Shown: piece after piece, positions 24,863 through 25,000 of the stretch
Layout of the letters: every line of letters begins with the position of its first letter
How positions within the stretch are numbered: the stretch's first letter is position 1
Assembly: GCA_009746045.1 (NCBI GenBank)
Contig: RPFO01000016.1
Coordinates: 721,895 to 746,894, forward strand
Reading direction: 5' to 3'
Source: Mesostigma viride
Lineage: Eukaryota > Streptophyta > Mesostigmatophyceae > Mesostigmatales > Mesostigmataceae
DNA length: 25,000 bases
Notes under the pieces: generated by a model
The model's input: only the letters and a program-made list of their open reading frames with translations
The model's database searches: none
Told to the model about the DNA's origin: nothing
Program-made: the position numbers and the translations under genes

Positions 24863-25000
24863 TGTCCATGTTCCCAAGAAAAGTCCTTATTTTAGGACCA
24901 GTTTGAATTAAAAAATATATGTGCAAAGATCAAATTTTGACCCTGGCATTTTTACCACTGACAGATAACACACTTTTTGAATTTTGGACAAAAACCTGGG
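24863..25000. other. AT-rich tail of the window
   Basis: There is no gene or repeat I can recognise. Composition drops sharply in GC compared with the LINE nest to its left. Confidence 0.4.

Overview
The window is eukaryotic nuclear DNA, most likely from a green alga (Chlorophyta). The coding exons are GC-rich and split by many GT-AG introns with GTGNGT-type donors and C-rich CAG acceptors. The introns are loaded with microsatellites and minisatellites, and an algal-looking signalling gene sits beside decayed LINE copies. I cannot name the species. Almost all of the long open frames here are artefacts of tandem repeats.

One host gene fills 979-14998 on the plus strand. Its 5' end lies outside the window. 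I rebuilt 17 exons (929 codons) by matching reading frame, splice phase and domain homology; all junction phases agree. The product reads: response-regulator receiver domain (residues about 8-129), class III nucleotide cyclase homology domain (about 130-340), a linker with one CxxC, a helical and probably coiled-coil stretch (about 440-525), a 310-residue Gly/Pro/Ser/Asn-rich linker, and a C-terminal SAM domain (about 866-925). Both signalling domains look catalytically dead. The receiver has Asn at the phospho-acceptor position and has lost the Thr/Ser and Lys switch residues. The cyclase domain has lost both metal-binding Asp residues but keeps the Glu/Cys pair typical of guanylyl cyclases. 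It therefore looks like a pseudo-receiver/pseudo-guanylyl-cyclase/SAM scaffold. The receiver-then-cyclase order is that of the C-terminal half of algal histidine-kinase rhodopsins (two-component cyclase opsins), so the sequence upstream of the window matters.

The introns of this gene show a repeated oddity. At least ten exon edges have a diverged partial copy ('echo') of the exon end plus splice-site region roughly 75-370 bp away in the neighbouring intron. One such event has grown into a five-copy 75-bp array; another is an in-frame 111-nt duplication that stays open. Other introns hold an 87-bp array, (CT)n, a 27-bp array, a CCCA-rich tract, (AC)n/(CG)n, (GGGC)n, a 36-bp array and a 37-bp-stem hairpin.

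From about 15 kb to the end the DNA is intergenic and full of mobile elements: a 1.7-kb non-autonomous element bounded by TTAA and CCC-starting inverted repeats (piggyBac-like), then a nest of LINE fragments (three ORF1-like pieces and two inverted reverse-transcriptase C-terminal pieces), a roughly 645-bp palindrome, and a 676-bp (GTAA)n tract directly after the last LINE fragment. None of these elements is intact.
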